From assembly GCA_949592205.1 (NCBI GenBank), contig CATIUR010000001.1:313624250-313688249 (forward strand): a DNA stretch of 64,000 nucleotides, written 5' to 3'. Below are positions 32,134 through 44,618 of this stretch, piece after piece (positions within the stretch are counted from its first letter, which is position 1; every line of letters begins with the position of its first letter). The notes beneath the pieces are model-generated. The model saw only the letters and a list, made by a program, of their open reading frames with translations, had not been told where the DNA came from and did not search any database. This DNA comes from Helichrysum umbraculigerum. Its lineage: Eukaryota; Streptophyta; Magnoliopsida; Asterales; Asteraceae. Position numbers and translations under genes: made by a program.

Positions 32134-34030
32134 TGATATCGCTCGGTTTGTACATGTTTATCTCTCGCGATATCATTGTTTTTTCTACTTGTTTCTAGTC
32201 GATTTCATGAACTTTTGGTACTTATTTAGTTGGAAATTGATTTCATGTATTAAGATTAAAGATTGAGAAAGAAATGATGAAAAGATGGAGGATTTTGCTG
32301 ATTTCGCTATGCTGCACCGTTTTGGCCATATCTCCCTCATACGAACTCGGATTGAGACGATCCAGGTGTCCAGACGAAGCTCACTCAGAGCTCTACAATT
32401 ATCCAGAAGATAGTCAGCCGATATGCTGAGGTTCATAGCCGAAGGGCTAAATTTAGCCGATCGGCTTCTTTAGTGCAAAATCAACTCAGAAGCTCGACCT
32501 TGTGCAGTGCCCAGCATCTTAGCCGATCTGCTTTCCTTAAGCCGATCTGCTTTCCTTTAGCTGATCTGCTATGATGCGCGGGGAAGTCTATTTATGTACT
32601 GTTTTAGGGTTCCGCATCACATACACTCCACCCCCGATTTGGGGCAGCCCCCATGGGCGATTTTTAGGGTTTTTAGGTTATTTTCATCATCTTGAAGAGC
32701 TCTAATCATCCTACTCCATTTGGTCACAAATTATCATCATCCAAACATTGTAATCACTTGGTTTGCATCTTTTCAATATAATTTTCTTCCATTGATTTCA
32801 TTAGTTATATTTGTTTGTTTTGAGTATGATTGTTATTGGCTAGTTTTATTTACTTGCTTGGATGAATCAACTAGTGATTAGGGGAGTTATCCTTAGAGTT
32901 TGTATATTTGTTTATGCTCATCCATGAATTTAGATGTTCTAGTTTAGATTGTTGAAGCTTGTTGGTAATGAAACTAATGACTAAAGTGAACACTTGTTGT
33001 TAGGTTGAATTACTAATATATATGTCTATGTATAAATTGCCATTGATAGTGAACACTAATTTGGTACAAGAGTAAACAACTAAACTAGAATGTGTAAGTT
33101 GTGAATATGGCCAATGTCTTTCATTTGGATGAGTTATAAACTTGCAATCAATGAATTTATGTTTAATTGAGAACCTCGTGTATTTGAGCTTAGTCTTTAA
33201 CTTTTTTAATGAAATATTAAAGGATATAGCGAACGTTTTCCATTTAGTAATTCATTATCAATTATTTGTCTATAAATGATTGAACAAACATTGCGAACGT
33301 AGATTTGGAATAAGTTAGGATTGTCGAGCTCAAATGTGCAAGTTGGTAAATTGGTTTATACTTGGTTTCAATTAATGTTGTGTTTATTTCATTTGAGTGA
33401 CATATGTGAAATTTAACATGGCATTTACTAGGAGTGACAACTAGTAGTTTTTATTGGAAATAATTATGTTTTATCTCACAAATTGACAACTTGTGGATTA
33501 GCATTGCCTTTACTTGGTAGTGACAACCGGTAATTGTATTATGGACAATCAAAGAATTGTGATCAAGAAAGTAAACCATTACTAGATTAAATCATAGGTT
33601 AGTGAGTCTAAATTAGAATATGGTGATGGCGAACGTTAAGCCTATTTTAGTTGAGATTCACATATGAACTGGTTTTAATAAACACCCCGAAATCACTAGT
33701 GACATAATCCAAGCAAGTATTGTTTTTAATATCCGAATTTACAACAAATCAATTTGACTCTTCCTGAGTCCGCTATTGCCTAGTTTAGTTTAAAAGTAGT
33801 TTTTAAGCAACGTGACAACTCGGTTACAAAACCCCCCACATTTACTTTTCTGTACAAATTACCTGCACTTGAATATAATTCTTAAACTCACATTCCCTGT
33901 GTTCGAACCCGAACTTACCCTACTATACTACCACTCGACAGGGTCCACTGCCCGGTTGTGTCTTGGTCTAGCTCGGTACTTTTTGGTTTACTTATCAACG
34001 ATAAATTTTATAACTGGATTTCGCACATCA
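32134..34030 (+). repeat. TE-F 3' LTR
   Basis: Partner of 26690-28599. The frame at 33812-34423 starts in this LTR and runs into TE-E sequence, so it is a chance fusion and not a gene. Confidence 0.9.
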
Positions 34031-34934
34031 CTGATTGAGGTATCTTTCTATTGGTGTCTCATCTTCAAACATCTCTCCGTACCTATCAAAAGTTTAAAGA
34101 AAGAAATCCAAAGTGAAGATACGGTACAAAAGCGAAGTTATTACTCATCACGAAGATATTATCCGCCAAAGACAGTACGAAAAATTGGTACTTGTCAAAA
34201 GAGAAGTCAAAGATGTCTCACTATACGAAGGATCTCCAAGGTCATAAAAAAAAAAGAAGAGAAAAAGAAAAAGAAAAGAAAAGCAGACCTTGGAGAGCTC
34301 CTAGAAGAAGAAGACTACTCTCCAAAGAAGAAAATCTATCAGAACTCAAAAGAAACATCAAGAGAAGAGATTATTCCTCTAGGAGATGAGTCTACTCTAG
34401 AAGTTATCTCAAGAGAAACTTGATTTGATCTTTGAAAGCTCCGAGTCTGAAGTTCAATAACCCTAAAACCATTGACCAAACTACCCCTATCCTTACCCAC
34501 TTTACCCTTACTCACACAACCCACTAAAATGCCTTGGGATAATTAGCACCGTTCTCAAAGGAGTGGTGGAGATTCAATTCTCGACCAAGCCTATGACGAT
34601 AAGCACTGCATGACTGGCAATGAGCGATTTTGTTTCTATAGATTATTGGTAACCCGATACACTTTGAGTGAATTGAGTGACCCACTTGTGAGAATCGCCC
34701 AGTCATGTACATCTACGTCTCGAGAGTTGCAAAGTATGCCAAAAAGGGATGATCAATTTTATGTTTAAGTATAGTTAATATTTGTTGATGCTTATTTTCC
34801 GAAAAGATTTATCTACTTTGAAGAAAGTGACTTTCTGCGGAAGATACTCTAAGCATTCAAAATTATTTTTTTCAAAAACTATTTTCCAAATGAGGTTTGC
34901 TTGAGGACAAGCAAAAGCTTAAGTGTGGGATATT
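34031..34934 (+). other. TE-E 3' noncoding region, second part, ending in the polypurine module
   Basis: Continues TE-E after TE-F. A Lys/Glu-rich stretch of AAG/GAA codons (34240-34330) is low complexity. GGTGGAGATTCAATTCTCG / CAAGCCTATGACGATAA (34565-34600) matches the TE-F 3' region. TTGAGGACAAGCAAAAGC and TTAAGTGTGGGATATT (34901-34934) form the plus-strand primer region before the 3' LTR. Confidence 0.6.
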
Positions 34935-37016
34935 TGATGTATCGTAAAAAGTCACGTTTTTACATGCATTAATTGTCCCATATTTAGCTCTTTTCTAACA
35001 AAAACATCTTAAAATCATCATTATTTATTAAATTTTGTTAGAAAGGTATAAACTTGTCGGTCTTTTGAAAATCAAGCAAAAAGGGCAGAAAACTGACCTA
35101 AATAGGCACTATTCTGAGCCTAACCCTAAATCTACTGTAAACTTCATACCAGAGCCTCATAATAGTCTTATTTTATAGCTATGAAGATTACGAGAACGTG
35201 ATATAAGGATTGCTCAGAACGGATCAAGGACGAGAAAGTTATGCAAGTTACAGCGCAGCCGAAAGCTACAAAACGTATTCTGAACACGCCCGGGCCCCAC
35301 ACATCCAATTTCTACCAAATTGGCATCATTAGAAGCATAACGGAATTATGAAGCCGTAGGTGAAAGAATCAAGTCAAACGGACGCGTAACGAAGAAGATA
35401 CGGCCTTCCGAAGATGCGAGAAAAGTCGGAAAAATAACACGGCCTAGCACACGTCCACCACCAAGCCGTGTACGGCCTTGATGTGACCGTGTACGGCCCT
35501 AAATAGGCCGTGTACGGCCCTATTTAGGCCGTGTACGGTCTCATTTGCTCTCACACGGCCTCCTTCTTGCTTCGTTTGCTTGTACGTGTGCTTGTGGACT
35601 TGTACTCTTGGATCCAAGGCTTGCCTATAAATAGAGACCTCATTCAACCTCATTTCACACACCATTCTTCATAGAATTCTCTCACTTTCTCTCACACACA
35701 CTTTCTCTCTCTAGCACTACTCTTAGGAGTTAGAGGAGAATTAGATTAGGTTAGCTTCTCTCTCTAGTTTCTCTCTCTAGAGAACTAGAGAGATGTAGGC
35801 ACGGTTCGAGTGGGGAAGATAGCTGTAGCTTGGGAATTTTATTGTATTGAAGTTTTCAAGATTCTAGCTTGTACTACTCAGTGTTACACTGCTTAAATAC
35901 TGGTTATTACTTATTCCTTTACTTACGGTTATTATGTTTTGTTTGCATGATATCTTTGTTTGTGTTGCGAATATTGCCATGCTATTTACGTAGTTTAATA
36001 CTGTGATTGTTGAAATGTAGATATTAGGATTATGGATGATATTTAATTCATTGGGGTATTCATTATGAAATAACGGAAGTAACGTTATACGGCTTTCATT
36101 TGTATAGCGCCAGAATCATCACGAATATGTGTAGTACGGAACGTGGAAGCTATGAAAGTCGTGGGCACAATCCGTTGTGGAATAATGTCCCCAGTATTAT
36201 GATTGGTGATTGTTTTGCTATGTATCTGGTTGAGTTTTACATGAATATAGACTTAATAAATTGTCCACCCTTTCCAGTCTTTCACGTGACTATTGCCTTA
36301 GGATAGGATCTAATCAACCCTAATACTACGTAGATATAGTTATCTCATATTACAGTATGAAGCTATGAATATTTCGTAAAACGGCACAGTACTTCGTATA
36401 GCGCTGTCATGTGGAGTACAAATACGTGGAAGCTAAGGAACTGCCGTAGGTTTATTTCATCGTGGAATACCTAGAAGTCACCCTTTTAGAATATGGGTCT
36501 AGGAACAATAAAGCTGTGGAAATGCTCGCTGCACCGTACACCGTTAGTACACCAAGGTTCAAATACAGCTGTGGAAATGCTCGCTGCACCATACACCGTT
36601 AGTACACCAAGGATAACATACAGCTGTGGAACTACTTTAACGTACAGTACACCGTTAGTATGCCTTGAGTCTGGAACACTGTGGATATGCCAAATGCACT
36701 GTACACCGTGAGTATACCTTGAGTCCGGAACACTGTGGATATGCCAATTGCACTGTAGACCGTGAGTATTCCTAGGGATGAACGCCTGATAGCAAAGGAG
36801 GGTCTAATTCATGACGGAGTTAATTATGCTTAAAACCTGATATAAATGAGTTCTGAAAAGAAAGCAAGTATTCGGCTGTAATACAAGATGCTTAAACTGC
36901 TTAACTCAACATAACCGACAGCTCAACATATACAGCATACAATTAGTACATACCTAGATAAACTCAGAAAGATTTAGGTGTTAAGAAAGGTCAGATAGAA
37001 AATTGCAGTTTGTTAC
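34935..37016 (+). repeat. TE-E 3' LTR, left part
   Basis: Matches 17786-19897 with small differences, including one GTACGGCC unit fewer and a short deletion near 36410. It contains the TATA box at 35626-35634. Cut at GTTAC by TE-G and resumes at 46360. Confidence 0.9.
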
Positions 37017-38046
37017 TGTTGAGTCACTGGTCGCTGACCACGATGAAGTCACTGGTCGCTGACCAACTCAACTGTACACTGCTCAATGAAGAAATGGATT
37101 GTATCGAAGCTGCTGTTGCTAATGATAGGTTTCGCTGATCGTCATTCATTCTGTTCGATATTCTGAGGAAGATTTAATGCTCAACTTGGTGTGTCGCTGA
37201 TCTACGTCAGCGAGAGTATTACTTCTTCAAATCAATAAACGCAAAAGTCACTGCCAGAATAACAGCAAGTCACTGAAGATCTGTTGTTCAATTCATTCTA
37301 CAAGAGCATGTTAGCTCGCAGTGAGTGAGGAGGATTACTGCATCTTCAGTGACTATTCAATAAAGCCTCTCTATCATCAAGTACTGTACTTATCTATACA
37401 TCAGCAAGAGTGTTCCAGTTCGAAGTATGTCTGAAAGATTACGTGGCAGCAAGTGATTGGTTTTAAGGTAACGAGATATTTGCGGTAACAGAATTGGGCG
37501 GTTTATCAGAGATCAGGACCAATCAAGCAGCGACACGTGTCCATCCAAGATCCTATTTTATAGGCGATATTTTAGGAACTCTTGTAGTATAAATAGTTCA
37601 GTGTTTTGTACTATTGAGGCTAGTCGTCATATGCACCGTTCTTCTGTTTGCCAGAGAACTAGTTTGTCTAGGTGTATGTTAAGACTCAGCGAGGTTAACT
37701 ATCAGCGTGTATGTCCACTGTAGTTAATTCTCTTCATTGTAATAATCTAGCTAAGTGTTTGAATTGGATTAACTTTGGTTAATCCATTCCGCATTCAACA
37801 CTTTGTGAATTTAATAAATACAATTCACTTTCAGCTACTATTACTTGTCGTTCTTTAATTCTGTTATATCTTTAATCTGTTATTTCAATACCGTCATACT
37901 CTGTTATAGATAATCAATTTAAAACAATCTGAAACACTTGGTAAAATCTGAAATTGTTTTTAATTGTATTCAACCCCCCCTTCTACAATTAAACTTTACA
38001 CTTTGTGATTCCAAATCACTAATTAATAGTGATTACGGGACTATCA
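37017..38046 (+). repeat. TE-G 5' LTR
   Basis: 1030 bp with a TATA box TATAAATAG at 37588-37596 (45901-45909 in the partner). Many AGTCACTG / CGCTGA[CT]C motifs crowd the first 250 bp; the first two are a tandem repeat of GTCACTGGTCGCTGACCA. Confidence 0.93.
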
Positions 38047-38048
38047 AT

Positions 38049-38060
38049 TGGTATCAGAGC
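38049..38060 (+). promoter_or_regulatory. TE-G primer-binding site (initiator tRNA-Met)
   Basis: TGGTATCAGAGC, two bases after the 5' LTR; perfect standard site. Confidence 0.95.
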
Positions 38061-38094
38061 AGAGTTGGTTTAAATTCAATTAACCAGGTCTGCT

Positions 38095-41000
38095 ATGGAA
38101 TCGGTAAAGTACAGCTGTGTTGACTCTGATTATCAAAAGGGAAATGGTTCTACAACCAAACCTCCAGCTTTTGATCCTTCAAGGATTGAAACTTGGATGT
38201 CCCGGATGATGATGTTTTTGGACTAAGTTGATGACCGTCTTTGTAATATCATAACCAATGGTCCCCATATCCTAACTACTATTGTTCCTGCTGTAATTGC
38301 AACAGCTACTACTCCAGCTATACCAGAAATGGTTTTACCTAAAAGAGAGGAACAATGGACTGATGAGGATAGGCGATTGGTTAGACTTGATAAACAAGCT
38401 AAAATCTACATAGGCATGGCACTTCCTGATGAAGTGTTCGAATCAATTAGGTTTTGTAGGACTACTAAAGATATGTGGGATACCCTTAGGAATATATATA
38501 CTGGAACTCCTGATATTATTCGCTGCAGGGAAGTCAATCTCACTCGCCAGTATGAGCTGTTCGTAATGGAACCAAATGAATCTCTGTCTTCAACTTACAC
38601 CAGATACCAGTCACTGATGAACAAAATGGAGAAGGCTGGTATAGGCAAGGAACAGAGATTTGTTGTTGAAAAGTTTCTTGAGTTGCTGCCAAGGAAAATC
38701 TGGGGAACTATTGCAATGTGTACCAGACAGAGAAATGATTATTCAATTCTGAATCTAACTCAGGTCTATGGTATTTTGCACAATTGGGAGCAGTCTGAAA
38801 AGCAAGATGATCAGAGTGAGCATATTCGTGCTACTCTTGGAAGTCAGAAGATATCCAATGCCCTTGTAGCAGAGCTTGATGAAATCGATCAGAGACAGAA
38901 GTCAAAAGTGTCTAAGAAAAGCTCGAAGTCACTGATAGCTGAAGAAGAAGGTGGTCAGAATGAAGAAGAGTCAGAATATGAGTATGATGAAGGATTGGAG
39001 AAGCTTGAGAAGGATATGGCCATGATGGTTGCTAATTTTAGAAGGAACGCCAGATCAAGAAGATTCGCTGGTGCTCCATCATCTGATAAATTTCAATCTA
39101 AAGGTGAATGCTACAAGTGTGGCAGAATTGGTCATTTTGCAGCTGAATGCAGATCAAAGTCAGTGCATCAAGTCCCTGAACCCATGCCAGATGTCAGAAA
39201 TGACAAGTACAACAAGTACAAGGCAAAATATAAGAAGCTGAAAGAATTGTCGAAATCTGGAAAGAAGAAGAGAAAAGGATTTGTTGCTGAAGAAAGTTCA
39301 CTCAGCGACTCTGATTCATCCTCTTCATCTGATGATGAAGAAGCAATGCTTTGTCTAGACAAAGATTATTGTTTAATGGCTAATGATGCTGAATTCCATG
39401 AAAATATCAAGGAAGTTGCTCAGAAATGTTCAGCATCAGGATGGGATTCTGACAGCATCTATAAAAGCATTCTTAGAGAAACCATCTGGTATTTGGACAG
39501 TGGATGTTCCAGGCATATGACAGGATGCAAGTCGCTGCTCAATGATTATCAGGATGAAAAAGGTCCTGATGTAGTGTTTGGTGATAACAAAGTTGGGAAA
39601 ACCAAAGGGTACGGTGTCTTAACCAATGGTAATGTAATGTTCAAACGAGTAGCATATGTAGAAGGTTTGAAGCACAATTTATTAAGCATCGGTCAATTTT
39701 GTGATTCAAAGAACAAGGTACTTTTTGATCATGAAGCTGGTGTTGTTTACAACAAAAAGGGAAGTGATGTTCTTGCTGCAAACAGGAAAGGGAATACTTA
39801 TGTGGTCAATATGGATTTAGCACAATCAGGAACATGTTTTTACTCCAGAACCGTTTCAGAAGAAAAATGGCTATGGCATAAGCGACTTTCTCATCTGAAC
39901 TTCAAAGCAATTAACAAACTGAGCAAGAATGGTTTAGTCACTGGACTACCAAAGATGTCTTATGACAAAGACAAGCTTTGTTCAGCATGTGAAAAGGGAA
40001 AGCATCACAGCTCGTCCTTCAAAAGTAAACAGACTTCATCTGTAACAGAATGCTTTTACTTACTACATATGGATCTGTTTGGACCAGTGAGTACATCAAG
40101 TCTTGGAGGAAAAAGGTACTGTTTGGTGATAGTAGATGAATACTCCAGATACACTTGGGTATTTTTTCTCAAAACCAAAAGTGAAGCTGCCAGCGAGATC
40201 ATATCCTTTGTCAGGAAAATGGAAAATCTAAATGATGTCACGGTAAAACATCTGAGAAGTGATAATGGTACTGAATTTCGAAATCTCGACCTTGAAAATT
40301 TTTGTGATTCAAAAGGTATTTCTCAAAAATTTTCAGCACTAAGAACACCCCAACAAAATGGGGTGGCAGAAAGGAGAAATAGAACCTTGATTGAATCTGC
40401 AAGGTCAATGCTCATTGATGCTGGCCTTAAGACCTATTTTTGGGCTGAAGCAGTGAGTACTGCCTGCTACACTCATAATAGGTCACTGATTGTCAAAAGG
40501 CACAGTAAGACAGCATATGAGCTATTAAGGGGGAGAAAACCTGATATAAGTTTTCTTCATATTTTTGGTAGTACCTGCTACATTCTAAACAAAAGAGATC
40601 ACTTAGGAAAGTTTGATCCCAAAGCTGATGAAGGAATATTTGTTGGCTACTCAATCATCTCTAAAGCTTTCAGAATTTATAATAAACGAAGAGAATGTAT
40701 TGAGGAATCGATGGATGTTACTTTTGATGAATCATATGATGAGTCACTCACTGATCCAAAAGAATATGAAAATATTGTTTTTAACAAAATGGATAGTGAC
40801 TTATCAAATGAGATCAAATCAAATGATAAGGAATATAAAAATTTCTCATCTGATTCTGAAAATGAAGATAATATTCCTGAAGTCAATTCCAGTTCTACTT
40901 TAGCTGTGAATAATTCAGGAACATCATCTTTACCTACAGATGTCCCATCATCATCAACTCAATGTCCAAACCAAAACTCGCATAACAATAATACTCATGC

Positions 41001-42714
41001 TACAGATGTTGATTTGCCCTCTGAACCCTCACAAAGTAATCAAGTCACTGCTGAACCTCAGCGAATGACTAAGTGGACAAAACATATTGATAATCAATTG
41101 ATTATTGGTAATCCACAATCCAGGGTTCAGACAAGGTCAGCAACTGCTAACTTCTGTTTGTTTGTAAGTTTTGTGTCTCTAATAGAACCAAAGAAAGTTG
41201 ATGAAGCACTTACTGATCATCACTGGATAGCTGCCATGCAAGAAGAGCTATCTCAGTTTGAAAGAAATAAAGTTTGGAAGCTTGTACCACATCCCACTGG
41301 TAAATCAGTGATTGGAACACGATGGGTGTTCAGAAATAAAATGGATGCTGATGGTGGGGTTACAAGAAACAAAGCTAGACTAGTTGCACAAGGTTACTGT
41401 CAACAAGAAGGCATCGATTATGACGAAACCTTTGCACCAGTAGCTAGGCTTGAAGCAATCAGGCTATTTCTTGCTTATGCAGCTCACAAAAAGTTTAAAG
41501 TATATCAAATGGATGTGAAAAGTGCCTTTCTGAATGGCAAGCTGCAGGAAGAAGTGTATGTCAAGCAACCACCTGGATTCATTGATCCAAAACATCCGGG
41601 TTATGTTTACAAACTTGATAAAGCCCTGTATGGACTAAAACAAGCTCCCAGAGCATGGTATGATACTCTCTCTGTCTACCTGATAAAATGTGGCTACGTC
41701 AGAGGCAAAATTGACAGCACATTATTTATCAAAAGAGATAAGAGAGATGTCATATTAGTCCAGATCTATGTTGATGATATCATTTTTGGGTCTACTAACA
41801 GTGACATGTGCAAGGAATTTTCTAATCTCATGACCAAAAGTTATGAGATGAGCATGATGGGTGAATTAACATTTTTCCTTGGTTTGCAAATAAAACAAAC
41901 CAAAACTGGAATTTTCATTAGTCAAGGAAAATATGTTAAAGATCTGTTAAAGAAATTTGAATTTGCTAATTGCTCAACCCTTGCTACACCCATGTCACCT
42001 GCAGTAAAGCTACATGCTGATCCTGATGGTAAATCTGTAAACATTACTGCTTACAGAGGAATGATCGGGTCGCTACTGTATCTAACTGCTAGTAGACCAG
42101 ACATTATGTTTGCTACATGTCTTTGTGCTAGGTATCAAGCTGATCCTAAGGAATCACATTTGCTCGCTGTCAAAAGGATATTCAGATATCTGAAGGGTAC
42201 TCCTAATCTTGGTCTCTGGTACCCATCTGGTTCAGACTTCTTCCTGAAAGGATACTCTGATTCTGATCATGCTGGATGCAAAATGGATAGAAAAAGTACA
42301 TCTGGTAGCTGTCAATTTCTTGGAGAAAAGCTAGTAAGCTGGTCCAGCAAGAAACAAAACTCAGTCTCAACTTCAACTGCTGAAGCTGAATATGTTGTTG
42401 CAAGTGCCTGTACTGCTCAAATTCTCTGGATGAGAAATCAGCTTGCTGACTATGGCTTTGACTTTAATGAAATACCAATCTACTGTGATAGTCAAAGCGC
42501 TATAGCCATTGCCAACAATCCAGTAATGCACTCAAGGACAAAGCACATTGATGTCCGATATCATTTCATCAGGGACCATGTGATGAAAGGTGATATTGAA
42601 TTGCATTTTATTCCAACTGATTACCAACTCGCTGATTTATTTACAAAACCTTTAGATGAGAAAAGATTTAATTTTCTTATCAGCGAGCTTGGCATGTTAA
42701 ACTTAAATGACTAA
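38095..42714 (+). pseudogene. Gag-Pol polyprotein of TE-G with one premature stop
   Basis: The ATG at 38095 (MESVKYSC) opens the frame, an in-frame TAA at 38224-38226 interrupts it after 43 codons, and from there the frame is open to 42714 (first later ATG 38329, 1461 codons). Positions counted from 38329: gag UBN2-like region (~1-170), CCHC knuckle CYKCGRIGHFAAEC (~261), protease DSGCSRHMTG (~390), integrase zinc region with WLWHKRLSHLN and CSACEKGKHH (~515-560), DDE residues in HMDLFGP, RSDNGTEF and PQQNGVAERRN (~580-690), reverse transcriptase with MDVKSAFLNG and YVDDI (~1063-1150), and RNase H with SDSDHAGC, CDSQSAI and HIDVRYHFIRD (~1310-1420). An Asp/Ser/Asn-rich linker (~840-920) separates integrase and reverse transcriptase. 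The enzymatic part looks intact; the stop would block full-length Gag unless read through. Confidence 0.9.
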
Positions 42715-42825
42715 CTCAGCTATCAAGCTCAGTTATGTTATTTTTGTTTAACGTTTTTTTTTATATATAACGTATCTATTATGTCTCTACATGACCTATT
42801 TTGTTATTATCCTATATTTTGTTTT

Positions 42826-43140
42826 ACTGATCGTGTTAGTATTCTAAGTTGTAACTAGATCAGTGAAAGATAAATATAGTAAAATAACACATAGTTCATA
42901 TTAAACATAATCTATATTCTGTTTAAAAAAAAAAAAAAAAAAAAACCTATTCTTTAGCTGATCTTGTTAGTATTCTAAGCTGTAACTCTTTCAGCGAAAG
43001 ATGCGTCTCTATAAATTTCATTTTTAAAACAACACCCATACTCAATGAATAAAATTTTCTTTTGTTTCTTATTTACCAAGTGATAAATCTCTCTGACTTA
43101 GTTAGTATTCTAAGTTGTGACTAAATCAGTGAGATAACAT
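42826..43140 (+). repeat. Three spaced copies of a ~45-bp repeat after TE-G pol
   Basis: CTGAT..[TG]TTAGTATTCTAAG[TC]TGT then AACT..[TA]TCAG[TC]G at ~42828, ~42959 and ~43095, about 130 bp apart. The unit has GTTAGTATTCTAAGTTGT, close to a hairpin (TTAG..CTAA). A poly(A)-like run (42925-42944) lies between the first two. Function unknown. Confidence 0.7.
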
Positions 43141-43150
43141 CTCAGGCAAA

Positions 43151-44618
43151 TTGAAACTTATGAGTGTTATTTTTTTTACATTCAGGATCTCCCTGATTCT
43201 TTCATCATTATTTGAAGGGATGTGTCACAAAAATTGCATCTCTGACACTATTTCTTCCTTACGTCACATATACTTTTCCGGCGCACCTTTCAAATCACCA
43301 TTAATACCACCAAGCTCCACAATCATCACCCCTATTTCATTAAAACATCATAAATTATCACCCCTATGCCACCCCTACTTACCACCACCATCAACCACGC
43401 TTTCCCAATCCTAACCACTTGTTTAATTAAGAGTTTCTATAAATCAAACAAAATGATTTCATTTTTCAAATCAAAACAAACTCTTGGTTTTCATGATCTT
43501 TTTCAAATACCCAAACCAATAAAAGTCTTTCCGATTTCTGTAACGGCAAATTCAAACGTTTTAAAATCTTCATATATCACTGAAAATCTCCTACTTCTTT
43601 CAGTTGATAAGGAATTTTGTCATTACAGCATTCAAAATCACTTTTCTCACCATAATTTTTTTTTTTTTCATAAAAACAGAGTATGAAATTAATCTCATCA
43701 CTTGATAAATCAGGGTAAATTTCTCTTTTAAAATCAACCTGGTCTATAATCGCCTTGTTTTTACTTGGTCTAGTGATGCCATTCTTATCTACTCTGCTGG
43801 GATTACAAGGTTTTCTTGTAATCCAGTATGAAACTGCTGTACACCCGTCTGATTCTGCCCCCCCATCGATCACGTCACTGCTCACACCCCCAGTGACCAA
43901 AGATGATCATCCTCCATCCAAGAAAAACTCAAACTTCTCTACCAAAAGTTTGAAAGTAAAGGCCCTGTTTCTAAAAAATCAAGGGATCAAGAGTGAAATA
44001 GTCACTGAACGTTCAGTCTCTATGGGCACTCTTGCTAAAATCAAAACTTACTTGTCGAGTCAACCCATAAGCCACTCATCATCCTCACAAAAGGATGCTG
44101 ATTCATTCAAAGGGCAAGTGACATCAGTGGGTGATAGCACCCTCATTACTGATGACACATCACTGGCTACAGACCCGGGCCAACTCTCATCTTTCACTGC
44201 ACCAACCGACAATGTCCCTCCCCAGTCACAGGGAGAGATACAGGTTGACCTTTCTGTTTTTAAAGATCCATCAGTTAAAACACAAGCTGATGATGAGAAA
44301 ACCAAAAATGTTTCACAACATGCTCACATAGTTACTATCGCATTTTCTGATATCATCAAGGGGGAGAGATTTCTACATAAAGAAATTTCTGATGCTTACA
44401 GAAAAATGTTAATCTACTTTAGGATATCATCAAGGGGGAGAAAACGTGCAAATGAATGCAAAAACCAATGGTGCTCATATGAAGAATTGTTGCTGATTGG
44501 AAATCATCTATTTAGATCCTATCGCAGGAACAACATTTCTACAACTCATGTGGAAAAGTTGCTGACGCTATTAGAACCATGTAGAAAAGTTGCTGACGCT
44601 ATATGGAAAAATTGCTGA
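43151..44618 (+). pseudogene. Degenerate extra reading frame of TE-G (envelope-like position)
   Basis: Between pol and the 3' LTR, where SIRE elements carry an envelope-like gene. Only fragments are open: 43151-43414, 43366-43686 and the longest, ~43755-44618 (287 codons). The long one has a hydrophobic start, a Pro/Ser/Thr/Lys-rich middle (~35-175) and a Lys/Arg-rich tail, but no defined domain and no convincing start codon. ATCATCAAGGGGGAGA occurs twice (44350 and 44423), resembling the element's own polypurine tract. Identity as an env-like remnant is inferred from position only. Confidence 0.4.

Larger units (their letters stand above)
26690..34030 (+). mobile_element. TE-F: non-autonomous LTR element related to TE-E
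   Basis: LTRs 26690-28599 (1910 bp) and 32134-34030 (1897 bp) start TGATAT[GC]GCTCGG and end TTCGCACATCA. They differ at about twenty positions and two small indels, so the element is young. Flanks are CTGCT (26685-26689) and CTGAT (34031-34035), a TSD with one change. The primer site is again of the TGGCGCCG type, and the 3' LTR is preceded by the same TTGAGGACAAGC ... AAGTGTGGGG module as TE-E. The 3.5-kb interior encodes only an acidic protein (28798-30121, frameshifted). There is no polymerase, so it must be mobilised in trans, plausibly by the same partner as TE-E. Confidence 0.9.

Noticed and set aside
33812..34423. 203-codon frame with a Lys-rich tail
   Set aside because: It starts in the TE-F 3' LTR and crosses the TSD into TE-E noncoding sequence, so it is a chance fusion; the first 77 residues recur at 28381 in the other LTR.
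38049..38060. Possible tRNA gene at TGGTATCAGAGC (also 13311-13322)
   Set aside because: Only the 12-bp primer-binding complement is present; no cloverleaf around it, and the position next to the LTR explains it.
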